A stretch of DNA of 64,000 nucleotides from Sulfurimonas sp. (GCA_013791885.1 VMSZ01000038.1:1-64000); one strand, 5' to 3'. Positions 51,527-62,820 are shown, counted from the first letter of the stretch. Notes: generated by a model not told the origin, from the sequence alone. A program made the numbers and translations.

Positions 51527-53029
51527 CTAATTTTGTCTTTTGTTGAAACCCGAAGTTCCCTCTTTTGCCTTTGTTTCAAAGTCGCCGGCAAAGGGTTTTA
51601 AATATTTTGGAACAGCACGCCCTTTGAGTTTCATCATATCTTCAAGCATCGCCTCTGCTACAGACTCGGACGAGAGCTTTTTGACTTCTGTGAGATAGCC
51701 AAATAAAAGCTCTCCCAGGCGCTCCAGAGAAATTTTCCAGGTAGAGTCTGTTTGAGTATAAATCCATGCGCTAAAGGCATAAAAGTTTTCATAAACGCTT
51801 TCATTTTTCCAAAGCAGCAGAATAGATTTTTTAAAATTTCCGCTGTTGTAGGTCAGGTCCCAAAAACGGGCAAAACGTTTCATAATCTGAATGTCATTAA
51901 AACTCAAAAGAGAATTCTGTAAAATATCATAGGGCGGTTTGTCGCTGTACACCATGGCAAACTCTTCATCATGGCGTTTAATGTAGGTTCCTGAGAGTTT
52001 TTTGAGTATGCCTATCTGAATCTCGCAAGAGCTCATGTTTACAAGTTTGTCCAAGTTCGCTCCAAAACTCTTCAAACTCTCGCCCGGAAGTCCGACGATG
52101 AGGTCGAGATGGATGTGCGCATGTGTTTGGTTTTCTAAAAAGCTGATATTCTCTTCTATCTTTTGCAGATTAAGCTGGCGGGATATGTTGTTTGCTACTT
52201 CAAGATTGAGAGTTTGTATACCGATTTCAAGCTGCAGGGCTCCATGAGGAAATTTGGCAATTTTTTCTCTGAGTGAAGCTGGAAAATGGTCAGGTATAAC
52301 CTCAAAGTGGGCGAAGTACGGCTCATTCTTGGCAAGGAAAAAGTCCAGAATTCTGTTTGCGGTTTTCATATTGAGATTAAAAGTTCTGTCTACAAATTTG
52401 AAGTTTCTAGCACCTCTTTGCCAAAGATTTTCAAACTCTTCTAAAACTTTGTCCAAGTCAAAAGCGCGTACTTTTTCATCCATAGATGAGAGGCAAAACT
52501 CACACTCAAAAGGACAGCCACGGGAAATTTCTACATAGATGTAGCGATTTTTTACATCTTCGTCCGTGTAGTGTTTGTAAGGAAGTTCTATTGTTTTTAA
52601 ATCAGGCAGAGTCATTTTTATGATTTTTTCTTTGGGTGGAGATAGTTGCAAAATATTTTTACAAAGGGCATAAAACGCAGTGTCTCCTTCACCTTCGATA
52701 ATGAAATCGGCATCATCAAAATTAACTCTGTAAGGTTTGTAGGTGACTTCGGGACCACCTAAAATAATGGTCGTTTTTGGGGAAACTTTTTTAATTACCT
52801 CAATGAGTTCACTTACCTCTGAAGCATTCCAGATGTAAACTCCAATGCCTATAATATCTGGAGAATGAAGAAGAAGTTTTTCTGCAACAGTCTGCACGGC
52901 ATCGTTGATGCTGAATTCTAAAATTGCCGTTTGGTCTTGAAGTTCCTGCATGTTTGCATACAAATAGCGAAGCCCGATGGCAGTGTGGGCGTACCTTGCG
53001 TTTAAAGTTGTTAGGATTATTTTTGTCAT
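51527..53029 (-). CDS. B12-binding radical SAM protein
   Basis: N-terminal cobalamin-binding-like; YVEISRGCPFECEFCLSS (CxxxCxxC). Confidence 0.88.
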   Translation of the reverse strand: MTKIILTTLNARYAHTAIGLRYLYANMQELQDQTAILEFSINDAVQTVAEKLLLHSPDIIGIGVYIWNASEVSELIEVIKKVSPKTTIILGGPEVTYKPYRVNFDDADFIIEGEGDTAFYALCKNILQLSPPKEKIIKMTLPDLKTIELPYKHYTDEDVKNRYIYVEISRGCPFECEFCLSSMDEKVRAFDLDKVLEEFENLWQRGARNFKFVDRTFNLNMKTANRILDFFLAKNEPYFAHFEVIPDHFPASLREKIAKFPHGALQLEIGIQTLNLEVANNISRQLNLQKIEENISFLENQTHAHIHLDLIVGLPGESLKSFGANLDKLVNMSSCEIQIGILKKLSGTYIKRHDEEFAMVYSDKPPYDILQNSLLSFNDIQIMKRFARFWDLTYNSGNFKKSILLLWKNESVYENFYAFSAWIYTQTDSTWKISLERLGELLFGYLTEVKKLSSESVAEAMLEDMMKLKGRAVPKYLKPFAGDFETKAKEGTSGFNKRQN

Positions 53030-53067
53030 AAGGAGAAGTTTATCATAAGCTAGCAAAGAGTGCTGGC

Positions 53068-54498
53068 TTATTTATGGATTCTACTTCTGTCTATAAGCTG
53101 GTTAAGAAGATTCCCAAGTTGATCACTCGCTTCTTCCATACGTCTAAAGTTTTCTGTAATAATTGCTGCATTCTTTTCCTCAAATACAGTGTTGGAGAGT
53201 ACATACCCATAGTTTGACAGAGCCATATCATGAACAATTTTATGAGGCTCTGCAAGTTTTGGATAGATTTTAGAACTTTTGAAAAGTTCAGCGCCTTCAT
53301 TTGCATACCATTTTCCAAAGTGACACATCGTATGATCCGTCAAATTGCGATTAGCATCTTTATTCATGACACTTGCATAGACAGCAGATTTAAAGATGGA
53401 GTGGTCTATTTCTATTAGAGAGACCAGGAAAACATTTTGAAGTACTTTTGCATCCTCTGCTGTGCCGCGTGCATCTTGATCGAAGAGATGAAGTGTTTGC
53501 GAGAAGTTGCCCATATGTGCCATGGACCCTTCTGCAAGTTGTGCCATAGTCTGTGACTCTTCTTGAATAAATACGGTCTCTTGCTGAAGCGTTGAGATTG
53601 TAATGGAGATCTCTGAGGTTGCTTTGGCAGTTCTTTCGGCTAATTTTCTTACTTCATCTGCTACAACGGCAAAGCCGCGTCCATGTTCACCTGCACGTGC
53701 GGCTTCAATGGCTGCGTTTAGAGCAAGAAGATTTGTCTGTTCAGCAATATCTTTGATGAGACCGGCTATGGATGAAATCTCTTTGGATTGATTACTGAGG
53801 CTGTTAACTCCCTCAATTGTTTTTGAAATACTCTGGTTGAGATTTTCAAAGTTGTGGTTGACTGAGAGAACAGCTTCAAGACTCTCTTGTGAAAGTTTGG
53901 CAGTCTGATTGGCCTTTTCAACAATGTGACCCATGAGCTCATTACCGTCTTCAATATCTTTTTTAATATCATAAAGCCCGCCTGTAGTTCCTCCGCCTAA
54001 GCTGTTGAAGGATTTTGCTAGTTCTCCCTGAACAGCAAGAATTTTACCTGCAACAATTCCTTCGAGTGCAAGATTCAAAGAAGGGACATTTTTCTTAATA
54101 GTGCCCTTGAGACCATTAGAAAAAATGTAAGCTGTTTTGTCGCCAGCTACAGCAAGATCTATAGCTGAAGCAGTATCACGCATGAAAGCCTCAATTTGAT
54201 CTGCTAGGTTATTATATCCCCATGCAATGTCAAAATATATTGAATCTTTAGGAATATTTGTAACTCTGCCATCAATTTTACCCTCTCCTGCATCTTTAAT
54301 AATCTCTGTTACTTTTGCGAGGAGTTGGTCGGCTTCATTGTTCGTTTGTGCGGGAAAAAACAAGCCGATTGCAAAGAGTACGAATACGCCAAGAGCAAGA
54401 ATAAACGAAGTAGAAAACGCAAGATAAATTGCAACAACAAGAGAAGCGACAAGGAAGTAGATTGTTTGCTTATTTTTGAAGATTGATAATGAATTCAT
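53068..54498 (-). CDS. Membrane chemoreceptor without periplasmic domain, C-terminal CZB (CetA/Aer2-like)
   Basis: Two adjacent TMs; [46 protein letters not shown]...PHKIVHDM. Confidence 0.85.
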   Translation of the reverse strand: MNSLSIFKNKQTIYFLVASLVVAIYLAFSTSFILALGVFVLFAIGLFFPAQTNNEADQLLAKVTEIIKDAGEGKIDGRVTNIPKDSIYFDIAWGYNNLADQIEAFMRDTASAIDLAVAGDKTAYIFSNGLKGTIKKNVPSLNLALEGIVAGKILAVQGELAKSFNSLGGGTTGGLYDIKKDIEDGNELMGHIVEKANQTAKLSQESLEAVLSVNHNFENLNQSISKTIEGVNSLSNQSKEISSIAGLIKDIAEQTNLLALNAAIEAARAGEHGRGFAVVADEVRKLAERTAKATSEISITISTLQQETVFIQEESQTMAQLAEGSMAHMGNFSQTLHLFDQDARGTAEDAKVLQNVFLVSLIEIDHSIFKSAVYASVMNKDANRNLTDHTMCHFGKWYANEGAELFKSSKIYPKLAEPHKIVHDMALSNYGYVLSNTVFEEKNAAIITENFRRMEEASDQLGNLLNQLIDRSRIHK

Positions 54499-54955
54499 CG
54501 TATGTCACCTTGTTGTTTTTTAAAGTAGTTTCCAATAGTAGGGCTGAAGCATTCATTCCACCGGATTTTTCAGCCTGAAGAAGAGCTTCATAAATGCCTT
54601 CTATGACTTTTAAAGCAGACTCTTTGGGTTTTCTACGAACAGAATAGTAACCTATTGTTTCTCCTCTATCGTTAAAAGATGGTGTGACATTTGCAAAAAC
54701 CCAGTAAAAATCACCATTTTTACATTTGTTCTTCACATAAGCGTTAATAGCTTTTTTGTCTTTAAGTCTGTCCCACAAAAGTTTGAAAACAACTGCCGGC
54801 ATATCTTGATGTCTTAAAATGTTATGAGGAGCATCAAGAAGCTCACTCTCTTGATAGCCGGACATCTTAATAAAAGTTTCATTTCCATAAGTTATTCGAC
54901 CTTTTAAGTCGGTCTTTGAGACGATAAAATCATCTCCCTTCATAAAAATTTGCAT
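54470..54955 (-). CDS. PAS-domain energy-taxis protein (CetB/Aer PAS-like)
   Basis: [46 protein letters not shown]. Confidence 0.85.
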   Translation of the reverse strand: MQIFMKGDDFIVSKTDLKGRITYGNETFIKMSGYQESELLDAPHNILRHQDMPAVVFKLLWDRLKDKKAINAYVKNKCKNGDFYWVFANVTPSFNDRGETIGYYSVRRKPKESALKVIEGIYEALLQAEKSGGMNASALLLETTLKNNKVTYDEFIINLQK

Positions 54956-55124
54956 AATAACCCCATAAAATAAAATAAACTTTTTTAATTATACAACAAT
55001 AAGAGAATGAAGGAGATATTTTTGATAAGAAAGTAAAATTGTAGGACTTCTACCCAGGCTCTAAAGGGGAAAATGAAGCCTGGAAACAGATAATTATTAA
55101 GAGGATATATTCTCGCTTATGAAA

Positions 55125-55131
55125 GGGGGGG
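55125..55131 (+). repeat. Intergenic poly-G7 tract
   Basis: GAAAGGGGGGGAAAAC. Confidence 0.8.
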
Positions 55132-55175
55132 AAAACATAATTGAGAACAGGATTATAATAATTATAAGTTAATGT

Positions 55176-56633
55176 TTAGTTAATAGTCTTTGAATTATTT
55201 TTTAGATCAAACTGCTCCAACATAGCATTGAGTTTCGAATAAAGCTGCGTTGAAGCATCTTCCATAGTTTTAAAGTTTTCGAAAATCTGCTCAGGGTGGT
55301 CGTATTTGAGCGTATTTTTCTCTTTTACAAATTTTAAATTTTTAAAGAGACTGTTATGAACCAATTCATGAGGAGCATCCATTTCTTTGAAGGCTTTTGT
55401 TTGCCCAAATCTTTCTTTACCTTCTTCTAGATACCATTTACCCATGCGGCATTGTGTATGATCACCAAAAACCGCTTTATCATTTTCTTCTAAAACAGCA
55501 GAATAAGAGCGTGATTTAAAGATAATATGATCAACTTTAACAAGCGTAGTGAAAAGGCGATTTTGAATTTTTATAGCTGCTTTTGAAGAATCATTTGCAA
55601 GAGAATTAAGTTCGCTAAAGGTATTCTCAAATTGATGTATTACTTCGCTTGAGCTTTGTGCAATATCAGAGATTCTGTCCGAATTGCCTCTGATGTCATT
55701 TGCTTCTTGCTGGAGAGTTGAGATGTTTATTTCTATCTCATGTGTTGCTTTACCTGTTCTCTCCGCAAGTTTGCGTACTTCATCTGCTACAACAGCAAAT
55801 CCGCGTCCGTGCTCACCGGCACGTGCTGCTTCTATGGCTGCGTTTAGAGCTAAAAGGTTTGTCTGGTCGGCTATGTCTTTGATAAGACCTACAATTACAG
55901 AAATATCTCTCGAGCGGCTCTCCAAACTTACAATTCCTTCATGTGAGGAGCTTATAAGTTCTAGCAGAGAACTTAATCTCTCTCCTATGGTGATTACACT
56001 TGAGAGACTGTTAGATGACTCCTGCGCCGTTTGCTCAGACATCTCAACAATCTCACGAGAGTTATTTAAACTTAAGCTTATATCTTCTTGTATAATTGCC
56101 AAACTTTGAGTCATCCCGCCGCCTAGATTTCCTATTTTGCGCGAGAGTTCTCCCCTGATTTTAGTTTCATAGCCGCTTGCAATCGAGCCTATGGCTTTAT
56201 TGAGCTCTGCAGAAGTTGTTTTAAATTTACCATGTAATCCTGCTGGATAAGTACGTCTGTATGTTTTGCCTGCGGAGGCGTTTTCTATGGCTGTTGCAAC
56301 ATCACGCATAAAGGCTTCTAGCTGGTCAAGTACATCATTTACATTCCAAGCAAATTTAGACTCTGGGGAGTCGTTATGTGGAATATTCGTTACACGGCTT
56401 TCAAGTTTTCCAAGAGCTGCGTCTCTTAATACACTTTGTATTGATTGCATAACTTTGGAGGAGTCATCTGTATTAGACTCTGCAGGAATGAAAACTGTCA
56501 AAATTAAAACAAGAACAACGGCACCTGCAAGTATAAAGCTAGATGTAGCCAGACCGAAAACAGCTACGGCAAAAAGAGCGACGAATAGTAACAGAGATTG
56601 ACTATTCTTGAAGAGAGATAATAAGTTCGTCAT
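55176..56633 (-). CDS. Second membrane chemoreceptor with C-terminal CZB (paralog of 53068..54498)
   Basis: [12 protein letters not shown] start; paired TMs; MCP hairpin; [16 protein letters not shown]...PHELVHNSL. Confidence 0.85.
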   Translation of the reverse strand: MTNLLSLFKNSQSLLLFVALFAVAVFGLATSSFILAGAVVLVLILTVFIPAESNTDDSSKVMQSIQSVLRDAALGKLESRVTNIPHNDSPESKFAWNVNDVLDQLEAFMRDVATAIENASAGKTYRRTYPAGLHGKFKTTSAELNKAIGSIASGYETKIRGELSRKIGNLGGGMTQSLAIIQEDISLSLNNSREIVEMSEQTAQESSNSLSSVITIGERLSSLLELISSSHEGIVSLESRSRDISVIVGLIKDIADQTNLLALNAAIEAARAGEHGRGFAVVADEVRKLAERTGKATHEIEINISTLQQEANDIRGNSDRISDIAQSSSEVIHQFENTFSELNSLANDSSKAAIKIQNRLFTTLVKVDHIIFKSRSYSAVLEENDKAVFGDHTQCRMGKWYLEEGKERFGQTKAFKEMDAPHELVHNSLFKNLKFVKEKNTLKYDHPEQIFENFKTMEDASTQLYSKLNAMLEQFDLKNNSKTIN

Positions 56634-57087
56634 AACCAACTCCTTTTTCTTTACATAATTCATCTAAAATTTTTCTTGAAGCTTCAATGCCGCCGCTTCT
56701 TTCAGCATCCAACATTTTTGTATAGAGTGGCTTTATAACCTCGAGAGCTCTTGGATTTGGCATACGTCTTACCGAATAAAAGCCTACAATATTATCTCTT
56801 TCATCCAGAGATGCGGTAACATTTGCATAGACCCAGTAATCATTGCCATTTTTTGTTTTATTGATTACATAAGCAAAAATTTCTTCTTTGTTTTGAATTC
56901 TCTCCCAAAGAAGTTTAAAAACAAGTTTTGGCATTTGTGGATGTCGGACTATATTGTGAGGCTGCCCCAAAAGTTCAGCCTCCGTGTACTCGGCCATATC
57001 CATAAATATCTGATTTACATAAGTCAAACGGCCCTTTGTATCTGTTTTTGAGACAATGAAATCATCTTCTTTCATTTCTATAATCAT
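56602..57087 (-). CDS. Second PAS-domain energy-taxis protein (paralog of 54470..54955)
   Basis: [57 protein letters not shown]. Confidence 0.85.
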   Translation of the reverse strand: MIIEMKEDDFIVSKTDTKGRLTYVNQIFMDMAEYTEAELLGQPHNIVRHPQMPKLVFKLLWERIQNKEEIFAYVINKTKNGNDYWVYANVTASLDERDNIVGFYSVRRMPNPRALEVIKPLYTKMLDAERSGGIEASRKILDELCKEKGVGYDELIISLQE

Positions 57088-57171
57088 TAAAATAGTTTCC
57101 CCTCGGAATGATTTTTTGCACGAGAAAAAATTATAGCATATTTGTAAGCTATAATTCGCCAAGGAAAATTT

Positions 57172-58287
57172 ATGGCTTTACTGTTGGCAATATTTTATTT
57201 TTTTTATTTTGGCATTGTGGGAATCTACATTATTTTTATGCCAAAAGTACTCATGATGGTAGGCTACAGCGCCAGCGAGATAGGCATCATATTTGCCGCA
57301 GGTCCGCTTGTACGTTTTTTGCTTCCCTTTGCGTTTACGCGAGGTCTGGAACTTAACTTTAAAAACTTCAACATCTCACTTTTTATTATGCTTGTCAGTT
57401 CGCTTGCGTTTTATATGTTTTTATATGACTTTTGGGGACTTTTTTTAGCCAATATTACTTTGAGTATAGGAATGAGTTTAATCTTGCCTTATGTGGAAGT
57501 TATAGCGCTTGAGGTGCTAAAAAAAGAGGGGTATGGAAAAATACGACTCTATGGTTCCATAGGTTTTGTTCTTGTAGCTTTAGTACTTGTGAAGTTTTTA
57601 AGTTCCCCTCAAATTGCTCTTTATTTTATGATTACGTTTGTCTTTCTAACCGCAATCATTGCATTTATCATCGCAAAAGATGTCCATCAAAAAGCTCCAA
57701 AAAAAGAAAAACTTCCAAACGACATCACATTTCTTTCGCATTACAAACTTTGGGTAGGTTTGTTGCTGATGCAGATGAGTTTTGGCGCTTTTTACAACTT
57801 TTTCACCATCTACGAAACTGATCAGGGCGTGAGTCTTGACATGACAATCTACCTCTGGACTTTTGGCGTTTTGGTTGAGATTTTAATGCTTTTTTTCCAG
57901 GGGAAAGTTTTAAAGTACAATCTTGTGCTCTTGCTTCAGATAACGACATTTTCGGCTGTTGTAAGATGGTATTTGGTTTATTTGTTCCCTACAAATCTGG
58001 GAGTGCTCTTCTTTACCCAGTCGCTACATGCTCTGAGTTTTGCTCTGTTTTACTCCGCATCCATTTCATACCTGCATCAGCTCTACTCAAATAAAGTTCT
58101 GGCACAGCAATTTTTTTCCGGTATCACCTACGGGCTGGGCGGTCTTATCGGAGCACTCTGTTTTGGGTATATTTATGACTACTATCCCGAAGATATCTTT
58201 TTGGTTGCTTCTTTTGTTGCGTTTATAGCTTTTGTTTTCATAACTTTGTGGAGCAGAAGTCCTGATGGAAAAGGTGTATCTCTTTAA
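57172..58287 (+). CDS. MFS transporter (3-phenylpropionate transporter-like)
   Basis: 12-TM pattern; YGKIRLYGSIGFV, QFFSGITYGLGGLIGAL. Confidence 0.82.
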   Translation: MALLLAIFYFFYFGIVGIYIIFMPKVLMMVGYSASEIGIIFAAGPLVRFLLPFAFTRGLELNFKNFNISLFIMLVSSLAFYMFLYDFWGLFLANITLSIGMSLILPYVEVIALEVLKKEGYGKIRLYGSIGFVLVALVLVKFLSSPQIALYFMITFVFLTAIIAFIIAKDVHQKAPKKEKLPNDITFLSHYKLWVGLLLMQMSFGAFYNFFTIYETDQGVSLDMTIYLWTFGVLVEILMLFFQGKVLKYNLVLLLQITTFSAVVRWYLVYLFPTNLGVLFFTQSLHALSFALFYSASISYLHQLYSNKVLAQQFFSGITYGLGGLIGALCFGYIYDYYPEDIFLVASFVAFIAFVFITLWSRSPDGKGVSL

Positions 58288-58302
58288 ATTAAGGAAAATT
58301 AG

Positions 58303-59226
58303 ATGAAAAAGATTATTTTACTGCTCATGGCTTTTTTTGTAGAGCTCTTTGCCAAAGATGTTTTTGTTCAGGAAATACTGGACTATTCATTCGTAAGCAT
58401 TGATGGAAAAGCTATTACAGTCATGTTTATACTTAAAATTGTTCTTATTATGTTTGTAGGTTTCACTATTGGCTGGATTTATAAAAACAAAATAATTAAT
58501 TCGAAAAAAATGTCTGAGAAAATATCTATTGCTACAAGAACGATGCTTGGAAGCCTAGGCTATTATTTTATAGTTTTTCTTACTTTGACCATTACACTAA
58601 ACGCAGCGGGACTGAATCTTTCCTCTTTGGCGGTCGTTGCCGGAGCACTTTCTGTGGGTATTGGTTTTGGTCTGCAAAACATTGTCTCAAACTTTATCTC
58701 AGGCATAATTTTGATGTTTGAAAAAACAATTACGGTTGGCGACTATGTGGAGCTTGCCAGCGGTATACGCGGAACTGTACGTGAGATTCGCCTGCGTGCT
58801 ACCATCATTACGACGAATGAGCAGATAGACATTATTGTTCCAAACTCAGATTTCATACAAAACTCTGTGACAAATCTTACACTCAATAACGAAGTTATTA
58901 GAATGCGGATTCCCTTTGGAGTGGCATACGGGACAACCATAGAAAAAGTGAGGGAAGCGGTTCTTGATGAGATAAACGCAGATGAAACACTGCCGCATAT
59001 GCAGCATAATAATGAGTTCCAGCCAAAACTATGGATGGTTGCCATGGGTCCAAGCAGTGTCGATTTTGAGCTTGTCATCTGGGTGGAAGGTGAAAATACG
59101 AAGAAGTTGCGGACAAATACTTCCATCTATCTGATGAAAATATATGGACTTCTGTATAAACATTCCATAGCAATTCCTTTCCCGCAAATGGATATTCACG
59201 TCAAAGAGGTGGAAAAACATGTATAA
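58303..59226 (+). CDS. MscS-family mechanosensitive channel
   Basis: SVGIGFGLQNIVSNFISGIILMFEKTITVGDYVEL; IPFPQMDIHVK. Confidence 0.92.
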   Translation: MKKIILLLMAFFVELFAKDVFVQEILDYSFVSIDGKAITVMFILKIVLIMFVGFTIGWIYKNKIINSKKMSEKISIATRTMLGSLGYYFIVFLTLTITLNAAGLNLSSLAVVAGALSVGIGFGLQNIVSNFISGIILMFEKTITVGDYVELASGIRGTVREIRLRATIITTNEQIDIIVPNSDFIQNSVTNLTLNNEVIRMRIPFGVAYGTTIEKVREAVLDEINADETLPHMQHNNEFQPKLWMVAMGPSSVDFELVIWVEGENTKKLRTNTSIYLMKIYGLLYKHSIAIPFPQMDIHVKEVEKHV

Positions 59227-61126
59227 ACAGGTCAAAATTATTTGTGATGAATTGAGAAAGGATGCTCTTTTTGAGGGGATAGTTTCCTATATTAGAGAAC
59301 ATTATGAGACAGAAATAATAATTCATTCGCATAAAGAAGTTTTTGAAGAAAGTTCAGAGCATGAACTTTTTTTGCTCTTTTTGGATGATGATGAGATTAA
59401 AATGTTTTTTTATAATCATTTGGAGAAAGATCTCAACATCGCTCTTTTACCAAATGCAAATGCTAAAGTATCAGTGAAGCACTATGGAATATCTGCAGAT
59501 GTTTTTGAAGCTGTGGACGATGCTTTTAATGAAGAACTTTTAAGTGAGATTGATATTTTACTCTGCAATGAACATATTGCCCTTTGGGAGATTGTTATAG
59601 GCGATATGCATGGGATGAACAGACTGGATTTCAATGACAACAACATCTTCCAAATAATAGCTATTTTTTGGCACAATCTAAAAAATATTAAGTTCAAAAT
59701 TTACACTCTAGAGATTTCAAAAGAGAATAAAGTACAAACAGCTGCCTCTGGAATTATGATTTTGGAAAATTTCATCAGTAGAGAAAAATCTACAATCAGC
59801 GAAACCCTCTCAATTCATGACGGAAAGCTGAATGCTTTTATTTTGGCTCCGACTTCTATTCTCGCTTATCTCTGGTACCTGATTGCAATTTTTGTGAGTC
59901 AGCGTATTTTTGTATCTGCTTTGCCAAAAAGTCTGGGTTTCATCAACTCTTCATCTCTCAAAATTACATCCACAAAACCCATAGAGTATCTTTTGGACGG
60001 AGCGGCTCTTTGTTCACAAGAGTTGGAGCTTAAAGTCTTGGCCGATGCGCTGCGAGTACACTTAGGGCGCTCTTTGCTTGAAAGTGTCAAGCAAGACAAA
60101 GAAGTTTCAGAGCTAAAAGACACTATGAAGCTCAATACGCTTCCTGTAAAAGAGATGAGCGATATTTTGGTGGACGGCAAACTTCCTTTATTTAAAGTGG
60201 CAAGCGATGAGGAGTTTAAAGATCTTTTCTTGGCCTTGAGAAGCAGTTCAAAATTTTCTTATGTTTATTTGACTTTAATGATTTTAAGTACGCTTTTGGC
60301 AACAACGGGGCTTTTTGCAAATTCTGCTCCGGTAATTATCGGAGCGATGATTCTTGCTCCGCTCATGGCTCCTATTATTTCTCTTGCTATGGGCGTGGTA
60401 CGTGCGCAAGAGCACATGGTAAAGAACAGTTTAAAAACACTTGCCATTGGCATTGGCATGGCTCTTTTATTCTCTTGCGTTTATACTTTGATGATGCCGC
60501 TGGAACAGATAACACAAGAGATGCAGAGCAGGTTGCATCCTAATGTCCTTGACTTACTTGTAGCCATCTTTTCAGGAATTGCCGGAGCTTATGCATATTC
60601 CAAAGAAGAAGTTGCAAAATCTTTAGCGGGTGTCGCTATTGCCGTAGCGCTTGTTCCTCCTTTGAGTGTAACGGGTATTGGTATCGGACTTGGAAACCTT
60701 GAGGTCATTTACGGGTCATTCTTACTCTTTAGCACGAATCTTGTAGGCATTACACTCAGTGCTGCGCTCACTTTCGTTGTGTTAGGTTATGCCCCTTTGT
60801 CTCGGGGAAAAAAAGGGCTCTACTACACAATAGCACTCTTAGCTCTTGTAACCCTGCCTCTAGCACTCTCTTTTTATAAGATAGTAGAAAAAAACGATTA
60901 TCTAAAAGAATTAAAAAGTATTAAACATCTTACTATCGATGGTAAAGATGTGGAACTTGTTATTAAAGGTATCGTTATTCAAAAAGAGGTGCTTATCGTT
61001 GATTTGGAGGCAGTGTCTGCTTCAGGTTTGCACAATGAAGATTTTGATGAACTTAAAGAGACTCTGGAGAAAAAGCTAGACAAAAAAGTTGTTTTGGAGA
61101 TTAATTCAAAGATTGTGGTGAGATAA
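59219..61126 (+). CDS. DUF389-family membrane protein
   Basis: NSAPVIIGAMILAPLMAPIISLAMGVVRA; SGIAGAYAYSKEEVAKSLAGVAIAVALVPPLSVTGIGIG. Confidence 0.9.
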   Translation: MYKQVKIICDELRKDALFEGIVSYIREHYETEIIIHSHKEVFEESSEHELFLLFLDDDEIKMFFYNHLEKDLNIALLPNANAKVSVKHYGISADVFEAVDDAFNEELLSEIDILLCNEHIALWEIVIGDMHGMNRLDFNDNNIFQIIAIFWHNLKNIKFKIYTLEISKENKVQTAASGIMILENFISREKSTISETLSIHDGKLNAFILAPTSILAYLWYLIAIFVSQRIFVSALPKSLGFINSSSLKITSTKPIEYLLDGAALCSQELELKVLADALRVHLGRSLLESVKQDKEVSELKDTMKLNTLPVKEMSDILVDGKLPLFKVASDEEFKDLFLALRSSSKFSYVYLTLMILSTLLATTGLFANSAPVIIGAMILAPLMAPIISLAMGVVRAQEHMVKNSLKTLAIGIGMALLFSCVYTLMMPLEQITQEMQSRLHPNVLDLLVAIFSGIAGAYAYSKEEVAKSLAGVAIAVALVPPLSVTGIGIGLGNLEVIYGSFLLFSTNLVGITLSAALTFVVLGYAPLSRGKKGLYYTIALLALVTLPLALSFYKIVEKNDYLKELKSIKHLTIDGKDVELVIKGIVIQKEVLIVDLEAVSASGLHNEDFDELKETLEKKLDKKVVLEINSKIVVR

Positions 61127-61163
61127 AGTTGGCAAAGGAGATTTGCATCCTTTGCCGCTCATG

Positions 61164-61946
61164 TTAGTAGTCCATTATGAGGTTGGCAGTTAAAGTCGTA
61201 TCTGTGTTTTCTTTGTCACCCGGATTGTTTACATAATCCACTTTGTAGCTCAGACCGGCTGAGAAAAGTGTTGAAAGTTTGCTTGATAGTCCTGTTTTTG
61301 AGTAGACAAAGAAGTTGCTTTGGTCTTTGAAAGAACTTCTATAGCTGAGCTCTTGACCAAACTTGAGGTTGTCCAGGAGCTTTCTTTCATACACGCCTTT
61401 AAGTCTGTAAGCAGCATATTTTTCCATGTAGCTAGGCTCTGAAGTTACCGTAGGTGTATTGTCCGGATTTGGATATTTAATAAGATTTCCTGAAGCATCA
61501 TAGTTGGCTGTAGCAATGGAGTCTATTGCATAAAGCAAGTTTCCATCTACTTTTAAGTTATGAATATCATCTTCAAATACAAGATATTTCGCACCCGGTC
61601 CGGTATAGATTTGGTAATCAAATCTTGAGAACTTGTCATCTTTGTAGCCGGCTAAATAGTTAAAAGAGAGTCTGTGTGTCAACACATAATCATAGTTTAA
61701 TTCCGCAACAAATTTATTTTTGGATTCAATGTTGTTGTTCTCTGCATACTGCCCGTCAATAGAAGCAATAAGAGCATGTCTTCCCCAATTTTTCTCTCCC
61801 TTGGCATCAAGGTTGAGGGTTGTTGTCTCTGTGTTACCGGTTGTCTTGTTAAATCCAAGTTCTGAGTGGCTTATGAAAGCATCAGGGTCTTCTGCTGCCA
61901 TGAGCAGTGACGCTGTTGCCAAAGAGATAATCAGTAGTTTTTTCAT
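61164..61946 (-). CDS. DUF481 (YdiY-like) outer membrane protein
   Basis: Signal peptide MKKLLIISLATASLLMAAE; HSELGFNKTTGNTETTTLNLDAKGEKNWGRH beta-barrel pattern. Confidence 0.85.
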   Translation of the reverse strand: MKKLLIISLATASLLMAAEDPDAFISHSELGFNKTTGNTETTTLNLDAKGEKNWGRHALIASIDGQYAENNNIESKNKFVAELNYDYVLTHRLSFNYLAGYKDDKFSRFDYQIYTGPGAKYLVFEDDIHNLKVDGNLLYAIDSIATANYDASGNLIKYPNPDNTPTVTSEPSYMEKYAAYRLKGVYERKLLDNLKFGQELSYRSSFKDQSNFFVYSKTGLSSKLSTLFSAGLSYKVDYVNNPGDKENTDTTLTANLIMDY

Positions 61947-61968
61947 TATTCGTTTCCTGTTGTTAATT

Positions 61969-62820
61969 TTATTTTTGGTGTATATCCATTTGAGGGAAAG
62001 GAATGGAAATTCCTTTTTCATCAAACGCAAGTTTTACTTTTTCTGTAAGGTCGAAGTAAACATCCCAGTAGTCATCTGTTTTTACCCATGCGCGTACGGT
62101 AAAATTCACGCTGCTTTCCGCCAGAGCACTTACTGCTACAAACGGTTCAGGTTCTGCGAGCACTTTTTCATGAGAGCTTATTATTTGCATAAGTGTCTCT
62201 TTCGCAAGTTTTAAATCATCTCCGTATCCAATGCCGAAAGTAAGATCTACGCGGCGCTCAGACTGGCTTGTAAAGTTTGTAATATTGCCTGCAATGATGG
62301 CTGAGTTTGGAATGATGATAGCTCTGTTGTCGGCAGGAGTGATGATGGTTGAAAAAAGGTTAATGTTACTTACTTTTCCTGTTGCGCCACCCGCATCAAT
62401 AACGTCACCGACTTTAAAAGGGCGAAAGACAATAATAAGAACTGCTGCTCCAATGTTAGAGAGTGTTCCCTGAAGTGCAAGACCAACAGCCAGAGAAGCA
62501 GCACCTAAGACGGCTATGAAAGAAGTAGTATTTACTCCCAAAGCATTGAGTGATGCCATTACAACCATGAGCAGGAGCAAGAAGTAGATAAGACTTGAGC
62601 CGAACTCAATAAGAGTCTTGTCAACATTTGCCTTATGCATAAAAGCTTTGATAACTTTCGTTACTTTTTTAACGACCCATTTCCCGATAAAAAAAATGAG
62701 TAAAGCACCTAAAAGTTTTAAGCCGTATTCACTTGCATAGTTTATTGCAATATCAGCATACTTGTTAACAGTCGTTGCGGTTGCTTTTGTTACTTCCTGG
62801 GTTTGGGCTAATGCGTCCAT
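61969..62820 (-). CDS. mscS: MscS-family small-conductance mechanosensitive channel
   Basis: AASLAVGLALQGTLSNIGAAVLIIVFRPFKVGDVIDAGGATG; IPFPQMDIHQK. Confidence 0.94.
   Translation of the reverse strand: MDALAQTQEVTKATATTVNKYADIAINYASEYGLKLLGALLIFFIGKWVVKKVTKVIKAFMHKANVDKTLIEFGSSLIYFLLLLMVVMASLNALGVNTTSFIAVLGAASLAVGLALQGTLSNIGAAVLIIVFRPFKVGDVIDAGGATGKVSNINLFSTIITPADNRAIIIPNSAIIAGNITNFTSQSERRVDLTFGIGYGDDLKLAKETLMQIISSHEKVLAEPEPFVAVSALAESSVNFTVRAWVKTDDYWDVYFDLTEKVKLAFDEKGISIPFPQMDIHQK

Noticed and set aside
53595-53730. Long near-identical blocks in three chemoreceptor genes (48300-48450, 53595-53730, 55730-55860) as a mobile repeat
   Set aside because: They encode the universally conserved MCP hairpin tip ([34 protein letters not shown]); paralogy and protein constraint suffice.
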